NCBI GenBank assembly: GCA_937900945.1
Contig: CALCGG010000137.1
Span: forward strand, 1 to 50,610
DNA from: an uncultured Sulfurimonas sp.
Lineage (GTDB): Bacteria; Campylobacterota; Campylobacteria; Campylobacterales; Sulfurimonadaceae
Reading direction: 5' to 3'
DNA: 50,610 nt
Part shown: positions 46,411 through 50,610 of the stretch, one piece after another
How the letters are laid out: every line of letters starts with the position of its first letter
How positions within the stretch are numbered: the stretch's first letter is position 1
Position numbers and translations under genes: made by a program
Notes under the pieces: generated by a model
The model's input: the letters and a program-made list of their open reading frames with translations, nothing else
The model's database searches: none
Told to the model about the DNA's origin: nothing

Positions 46411-46416
46411 ATCATA
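46411..46416 (-). promoter_or_regulatory. -10 box of the EF-hand-like/two-component operon
   Basis: TATGAT on the minus strand, 17 bases downstream of the conserved block at 46434-46464 and about 26 bases before the start codon. Confidence 0.5.
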
Positions 46417-46433
46417 TATATTTACTTTAAATA

Positions 46434-46464
46434 GGAATTTAATCCAAAGTTAATGAAAGTAAAT
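46434..46464 (-). promoter_or_regulatory. Conserved operator block, copy 2
   Basis: On the minus strand: ATTTACTTTC then ATTAACTTTG, then GATTAAATTCC. It differs from copy 1 (43975-44004) by one substitution and one inserted base. A further TTTAAAGTA run follows in both copies before the -10 box, so the whole promoter is conserved, not just the block. Confidence 0.7.
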
Positions 46465-47123
46465 GTCCCAAAAATTTAAAATGAGTTTTTTAAAAATATT
46501 CACACTTTAAATGAGTTAGCTATCTCACTAAGTAGGAGTGTTGCCACGTCTGTCACAACTATTAACAATGAAATAATTACTATGGCTACTTTGGTGTCTT
46601 TTTTTGATGTCTACTATCCTCTAATAAGAAAAATTTGCGGTAGCTTTATGGCAGCGTTATCTCTCATAGAAAAACAACAATTTTGCATTAATTCCATTAA
46701 TGAAAAAAGAAACACATTTTAAAGCAACTACGCCCTACGAACCAGCTGGTGATCAGCCTACTGCTATAAAAGAGTTGAGTGAATCGATACTAGAAGGAAA
46801 TCGTTACCAAGCACTTGAAGGTGTGACAGGTAGCGGTAAAACATACACTATGGCGCGTTATTGAGAATGTTAAGATGTCTACTATCATCATGACACATAA
46901 CAAAACTTTAGCAGCTCAGTTGTACTCAGAGTTTAGACAATTCTTTCCTAATAATCATGTTGAATACTTTGTATCCTATTATGATTATTATCAGCCGGAG
47001 GCTTACATGCACTCCCAGTTAAGTGCATAGACCGCGTTAGAACTGTTTATTTATAAGGTGTTTTAGGTTTTTGAGTGGGATGGTTTCGGCAGCTATTTGA
47101 CAGCCAAGTTTGATTATTGTAAA
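46465..47123. other. Gene-poor gap with uvrB relic
   Basis: Apart from the uvrB fragment (46700-47009), no intact gene is seen here. A plus-strand open stretch at about 46490-46720 encodes a hydrophobic peptide that I cannot assign. Confidence 0.5.
46700..47009 (+). pseudogene. uvrB: Truncated, frameshifted uvrB N-terminus
   Basis: The plus strand encodes the UvrB start: [20 protein letters not shown], then [14 protein letters not shown] (Walker A). One extra base at about 46853-46856 shifts the frame, after which [20 protein letters not shown] and [13 protein letters not shown] continue. Similarity ends abruptly at about 47009, so only the first 100-odd of about 660 residues remain. It cannot make an active excinuclease subunit; a complete uvrB is presumed elsewhere. 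An ATGCAC/GTGCAT inverted pair marks the break. Confidence 0.9.
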
Positions 47124-47528
47124 CTAATAACTCATTGAACCTGCATTAAGTAATCCTATTGAAATGGATATGAATGCCATTAAGACACCAGCAGAAACAA
47201 TGCCTTCATCTATCAACTTCTCAACTGAATATTTACCTTTAGTTCTTGTCATAATAAAAGCAAAAATTAGTTGCATTAACATTGCAACAGCAGCCCAAAT
47301 TACAAAATCAAAATAGGAAACTGAGTGAGTTAATGCACTATAAAGAGGAATACTAAGCCCAGCGATTGCACCACCAAAACCTATAGCAGCAGCAGTGTTG
47401 TTATCTTTAAATATCAACTTATAATCATCATAGGGAGTTACTAGTGCATAAAGAAAAAGAAAGAGAACAACAGCTGCTAAAGCAGTTATGAAGAAAAGTC
47501 CAAAAGATAGAAATGAGTCTAGTAACAT
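47124..47528 (-). CDS. DUF350 (YjfL-like) membrane protein
   Basis: A 134-residue protein with four hydrophobic helices (about 5-28, 45-65, 72-92 and 108-128) and the DUF350 pattern, including ITGAI-like IGFGGAIAGLSIPLYSAL and DEGIVSAGVLMAFISI. Proteins of this family are often near stress or membrane-domain genes; their molecular function is unknown. It is alone and convergent to the relic of uvrB. Confidence 0.8.
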   Translation of the reverse strand: MLLDSFLSFGLFFITALAAVVLFLFLYALVTPYDDYKLIFKDNNTAAAIGFGGAIAGLSIPLYSALTHSVSYFDFVIWAAVAMLMQLIFAFIMTRTKGKYSVEKLIDEGIVSAGVLMAFISISIGLLNAGSMSY

Positions 47529-47744
47529 AAATAGATCCTTAATTTAAAGTTTCACATAATATCTAAGGAATATTAATGAACTGATTTAGGATATATAAAA
47601 ATCACCACTAAAAAGCATTCATTTTTCAAGATCAGTAAATTAAGAACATAAATAAAAGTTTATAATGTCAAAGATAATTTTTGAAGTTGAAATGAAAGAT
47701 ATAGTTGATAATATGTTAATATTAAAACAAAGGATTATACATAG

Positions 47745-48593
47745 ATGGCATCTGGAATTTTTGCACTCTTAGATGATATAGCGATGCTTGCAGATGATGT
47801 TGCGGTTGCCAGCAAGATTGCCACTCAAAAAACTGCGGCAATACTCGGAGACGATTTAGCAGTAAATGCACAAAAAGCTACTGGGTTTGATCAATCACGT
47901 GAGTTGGCAGTAATTTGGGCTATTACAAAAGGTTCTTTAAAAAACAAGGCTATTATATTGCCATTAGCATTTCTTTTAAGCAGTTTTGCTCCTAGTGTAA
48001 TTATATATATACTTATACTTGGAGGGCTCTATCTTCTATATGAGGGTACTGAAAAAATTGAAGAGTATCTGTTTCATAGAAATAATAAAGAAGTAGATAA
48101 AAAGCTACTCCATTCAACAAAAGAAAACATCTTAGAGATAGAAGAAAAAAAGATAAAATCAGCAATACTTACAGACTTTGTGCTATCTATTGAGATAGTA
48201 GTTATCGCTCTTACAACTGTACTTAACAAACCATTTGAAGTTCAGGTAATTTCAACGGTACTTGTTGCACTTGTAGCAACTTTTGGCGTATATGGCATTG
48301 TTGCATTGATAGTAAGAATGGACAATGTAGGCTTTTGGCTGATAGATAAAAAACATATAAAAAGCGGCAGTTTTTTGATAGGTGCCATGCCAAAACTGAT
48401 TAAATTCTTAGCTCTAGTTGGCACATTTGCTATGATTTTAGTTGGCGGAGGAATACTAGCTCACAATATAGAGTTCTTTCATAACTATTTTATAAGTGCA
48501 ATTCCTGCTATTATAAATGAGTTAATCGTAGGTTTGATTATAGGAGTGGTTACTCTCGTGTTTGTAAAAATATTTAAAAAGGAAAAGTCATGA
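47745..48593 (+). CDS. DUF808 (YedI-like) membrane protein
   Basis: A 282-residue integral membrane protein. The N-terminus GIFALLDDIAMLADDVAV and TQKTAAILGDDLAVNAQ matches the YedI/DUF808 family, as does REL(A/P)VIW; about six membrane segments follow. Function is unknown. The stop codon TGA overlaps an ATG that starts a short relic, as if a following gene had been translationally coupled and then lost. Confidence 0.87.
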   Translation: MASGIFALLDDIAMLADDVAVASKIATQKTAAILGDDLAVNAQKATGFDQSRELAVIWAITKGSLKNKAIILPLAFLLSSFAPSVIIYILILGGLYLLYEGTEKIEEYLFHRNNKEVDKKLLHSTKENILEIEEKKIKSAILTDFVLSIEIVVIALTTVLNKPFEVQVISTVLVALVATFGVYGIVALIVRMDNVGFWLIDKKHIKSGSFLIGAMPKLIKFLALVGTFAMILVGGGILAHNIEFFHNYFISAIPAIINELIVGLIIGVVTLVFVKIFKKEKS

Positions 48594-48649
48594 ACATTAA
48601 ACTAGCCTCTACCTTGACACTACGAAATAATGACTGTCAAGAGATGTGA
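48590..48649 (+). pseudogene. Possible relic of an Old Yellow Enzyme gene start
   Basis: A 19-codon frame starts ATG within the DUF808 stop and reads MNIKLASTLTLRNND. This resembles the N-terminus of OYE-type NADH:flavin oxidoreductases (NIKLASPLTL-type), then stops. The evidence is about 14 residues only, so the identification is tentative. Confidence 0.35.
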
Positions 48650-48793
48650 CAAACTTCCTTGAATTGTCGTAACTACCGAATATAGAGCTAGTTAATTAGG
48701 TGCAAAAGCTAAGTTAATATATTATTATTGAAACTATAATATACTACAAGAAGTTAAACATATGATATTCATAATTAAATGTCAGGAGTGTAC

Positions 48794-49096
48794 ATGAAAT
48801 ATATCTTGCAAGTCGATTTTCCACATGCTGGGCCGTTTAAAGAAGAGTTTACAGAAGCATTTACTGATTTAGCTAAAGATATAGCTACAGAGAAGGGTCT
48901 TGTTTGGAAAATTTGGACAGAAAATGAAGAAACAAAAGAAGCCGGAGGAATTTATCTATTCGATAATCTTGCAGATGCAAACAGATATCTGGATAAGCAT
49001 ACTAAAAGATTAGAGTCTTTCGGTTATTCAAATATAAGAGGTAAAATTTTTAATGTTAATGAAACACTTAGCTTGATTGATAGTGCAATACTTTAG
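48794..49096 (+). CDS. YdhR-type monooxygenase-like protein
   Basis: About 100 residues, starting MKYILQVDFPHAGPF. The fold pattern (ferredoxin-like, with GLVWKIWTENEETKEAGGIY and FDNLADANRYLDKH) matches YdhR, a small dimeric putative monooxygenase of the ABM superfamily. An AGGAG site lies 6 bases before the ATG at 48794, which is preferred over an upstream ATG at 48779. It is monocistronic; the substrate is unknown. Confidence 0.85.
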   Translation: MKYILQVDFPHAGPFKEEFTEAFTDLAKDIATEKGLVWKIWTENEETKEAGGIYLFDNLADANRYLDKHTKRLESFGYSNIRGKIFNVNETLSLIDSAIL

Positions 49097-49386
49097 TATT
49101 AAAAAAAATATTTATAAAAATTTTAACTATGTCCATAGTATCACTTTAGTTTTTGGCAATAGCTTTTCCATAAATAGTAGGTTTTGGAACTTTTCCTTTA
49201 TTTTAAATATAACTCAAAATCAATTCAACCCAAAAGATTGTTAAGCTAGTAGGTGTCTTCCAGCCACAATTATAACAATTCCATAAAACATACATAACAA
49301 TTGTCTCCGATAATGTCTTCTTGAAGGGTCTTCGTACCTATATTAATTGATAATACATATCAACTAAATTCACACAAGGAAATTAA
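49097..49386. other. Gap without recognisable gene
   Basis: Short open stretches on the minus strand (for example one encoding MYVLWNCYNCGWKTPTSLT, about 49150-49340) resemble no family I know. No clear promoter, RNA gene or repeat is seen; it may be further decayed sequence. Confidence 0.4.
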
Positions 49387-49806
49387 ATGTTAGTGGGATA
49401 TGCAAGGGTTAGTTCAACTGGTCAAAATTTAACAAGCCAAATAGAGGCACTTACAAAAGCTGGGTGCGAAAAGATATTTCAAGAGAAGAAATCAAGAACT
49501 AAAATTTTTAATAGACCTGAACTTGATAATGCTCTTGATTTTTGTAGAGAGGGAGATACTTTAATAGTTACAAGATTAGATAGATGCTCTCGTAATGTAA
49601 AAGATTTACACCAAATAATTGAAAACCTTAACAATAAGAGTGTAGGCTTTAAAGCCACTGAGCAAGAAATTGACACAAGCACATCTGCTGGACGTTTAAT
49701 GATTGGACTTTTGAGTATCGTGAGTGCGTTTGAAACAGATTTAAGAGCAGAACGTCAAGCAGATGGAATCGCTTCTGCTAAAAAGAGAGGTGTTAAGTTT
49801 GGGGGA
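49387..49806 (+). pseudogene. Truncated serine recombinase (resolvase/invertase)
   Basis: The frame opens LVGYARVSSTGQNLTSQIEA with the catalytic serine in the RVS motif, then VTRLDRCSRN with the conserved arginines, and FETDLRAERQADGIASAKKRG. The catalytic domain is intact to about residue 138, but where the DNA-binding helix-turn-helix should begin the sequence becomes unrelated; the frame runs on to 49935, antisense to the next gene. It is therefore a recombinase cut at the linker. An AAGGA ribosome-binding site precedes the start. It marks past mobile-element activity. Confidence 0.85.
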
Positions 49807-49823
49807 AATATTCGAACAGCTAA

Positions 49824-50069
49824 TTACTTCTTATTTTTCAACCGCTGTTTATACGCGGCTGGATTTATATATTTTCCACTGCTATCTTTTGTACCGAAAT
49901 CATCGTCTTTCATAATTGTCTTCATTTTTGGCTGATACTGAGTAGGTCTGACTTTACTTATCTTACCATTCGTTTCAATATCGGTAATCAATCCAGTCTT
50001 TAAATTGTTTAAAATAGTAAGTACAGTTTCTAGGTTTTTATCATCTACTGATAGTTTTATCTCATTCAT
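49824..50069 (-). CDS. Small uncharacterised protein next to the recombinase relic
   Basis: About 81 residues, starting MNEIKLSVDDKNLETVLTIL and ending KYINPAAYKQRLKNKK. The first 35 residues have the look of a helix-strand segment and the rest is basic and Asp/Lys-rich. The ATG at 50069 has GGA 7 bases upstream, so it is preferred over ATG 50096. I do not recognise a family. A partner or antitoxin role is only a guess. Confidence 0.6.
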   Translation of the reverse strand: MNEIKLSVDDKNLETVLTILNNLKTGLITDIETNGKISKVRPTQYQPKMKTIMKDDDFGTKDSSGKYINPAAYKQRLKNKK

Positions 50070-50205
50070 GAATTTCCAATAATATTTTTCAAACATTATA
50101 CTAAAAAGTGAATAACTTGTTTGAGGTGGATAAGGTGTCTATGTTAAAACACAATACCCACCTTAAACACAACACCCATTATTTTAAAAAAGATAAAATA
50201 CAAAA

Positions 50206-50610
50206 ATGATAACTTACAATTACCCACTATTTAGACCACCAGCAGAAGCCGATAATATAATAATTCAAGTAACTCTTGGATGCAGTTACAATAACTGTTC
50301 ATTCTGTTCTATGTATAAAACTAAAAAATATCAAGAGAGAAGTTTAGAAGATATCTATAAAGATATAGATGCATTCGCTACAGCTTATCCAACCGCTCAT
50401 AAGATATTTTTAGCAGATGGCGATGCACTTACTTTGCCAACGGCGAATTTAGTACAAATCCTAAAATATTTACAACACTCATTTCAAAAGTTAAAAAGAG
50501 TATCCACCTATGCCTCTGCTCAAAACTTGTTAGAAAAGTCAGAACAAGATTTGGAACTCTTACAGGCAAATAAATTAAATCTTATTTACTACGGTATCGA
50601 AACTGGTAAC
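50206..50610 (+). CDS. Radical SAM protein, N-terminal part
   Basis: The frame starts at ATG 50206 and runs off the window end (135 codons seen). MITYNYPLFRPPAEADNIII is followed by TLGCSYNNCSFCSMYK. The cluster motif is CX4CX2C rather than the usual CX3CX2C, then IFLADGDAL and YYGIETGN as in radical SAM barrels of the Elp3/coproporphyrinogen-like type. It should bind a [4Fe-4S] cluster and SAM. The substrate cannot be told from this fragment. Confidence 0.85.
   Translation, partial: MITYNYPLFRPPAEADNIIIQVTLGCSYNNCSFCSMYKTKKYQERSLEDIYKDIDAFATAYPTAHKIFLADGDALTLPTANLVQILKYLQHSFQKLKRVSTYASAQNLLEKSEQDLELLQANKLNLIYYGIETGN

Noticed and set aside
46490-46720. A hydrophobic plus-strand frame (ELAISLSRSVATSVTTINN) upstream of the uvrB relic
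   Set aside because: There was a weak resemblance to SecF-type transporters over about 15 residues, but the rest does not fit; too little to call a relic.
49150-49340. A minus-strand peptide with a CYNCGWK segment
   Set aside because: It is short and lacks a convincing start or family; the two cysteines alone are not enough to call a zinc-ribbon protein.

Overview
The window looks like a chromosomal segment of a free-living Campylobacterota (Epsilonproteobacteria) member, most like Sulfurimonas or a close relative. The evidence is AT-rich DNA, the order rpmH-rnpA-yidD-yidC-jag-mnmE, an HspR/CbpA heat-shock pair, an epsilon-type sigma-54 promoter in front of flagellar genes, a Bat aerotolerance operon, and anaerobic-respiration and cytochrome genes. 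Species is inferred from protein character only; no database search was possible.

Layout. 0-6.2 kb: a globin-domain/PsiE-like membrane protein and a NosL-like lipoprotein on the minus strand, then a tightly overlapping plus-strand operon (thioredoxin-like, BatA, BatB fused to TPRs, BatD, cytochrome c). 6.1-11.3 kb: minus-strand ruvX, mnmE, jag, yidC, yidD, rnpA, rpmH; rnpA has no ATG/GTG/TTG start and probably begins at ATT inside rpmH. 11.3-16.2 kb: flagellar cluster flgI, flgJ, flgM, flgN-like, flgK, ending in an orphan OppC/DppC-type permease. 16.2-18.8 kb: rsmD, a DnaQ-like exonuclease and three poorly known genes. 18.9-32.1 kb: housekeeping genes (murA, hspR, cbpA, purH, purL, greB, HDOD protein, rnr, holA, ilvC) with two copies of a palindrome-ended intergenic repeat and a third, different folded intergenic element. 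32.2-39 kb: a three-subunit molybdopterin oxidoreductase (order B-C-A) with its TorD-type chaperone. 39.2-42 kb: a large GGDEF/EAL sensor protein.

42-50.6 kb is an accessory, partly decayed stretch. It holds a rhodanese, a cytochrome c'-like protein, a small cysteine-rich exported protein, and an operon of an EF-hand-like protein with an OmpR-type response regulator and a histidine kinase. Between these lie relics of a BaiN/HI0933 flavoprotein, uvrB, possibly an Old Yellow Enzyme, and a truncated serine recombinase. The window ends inside a radical SAM gene.

The most interesting signal is a conserved promoter/operator block of about 30 bp found in front of both the cysteine-rich protein gene (43975-44004) and the EF-hand-like/two-component operon (46434-46464). 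The -10 hexamer sits at nearly the same distance in both. This suggests a small autoregulated two-component regulon with two exported or unusual effector proteins. Other strong signals are an HspR (HAIR) operator over a near-perfect promoter before cbpA, a sigma-54 promoter squeezed into 45 bp before flgI, and the repeat pair whose inverted ends differ between copies but stay self-complementary and contain the stop codons of purH and ilvC.
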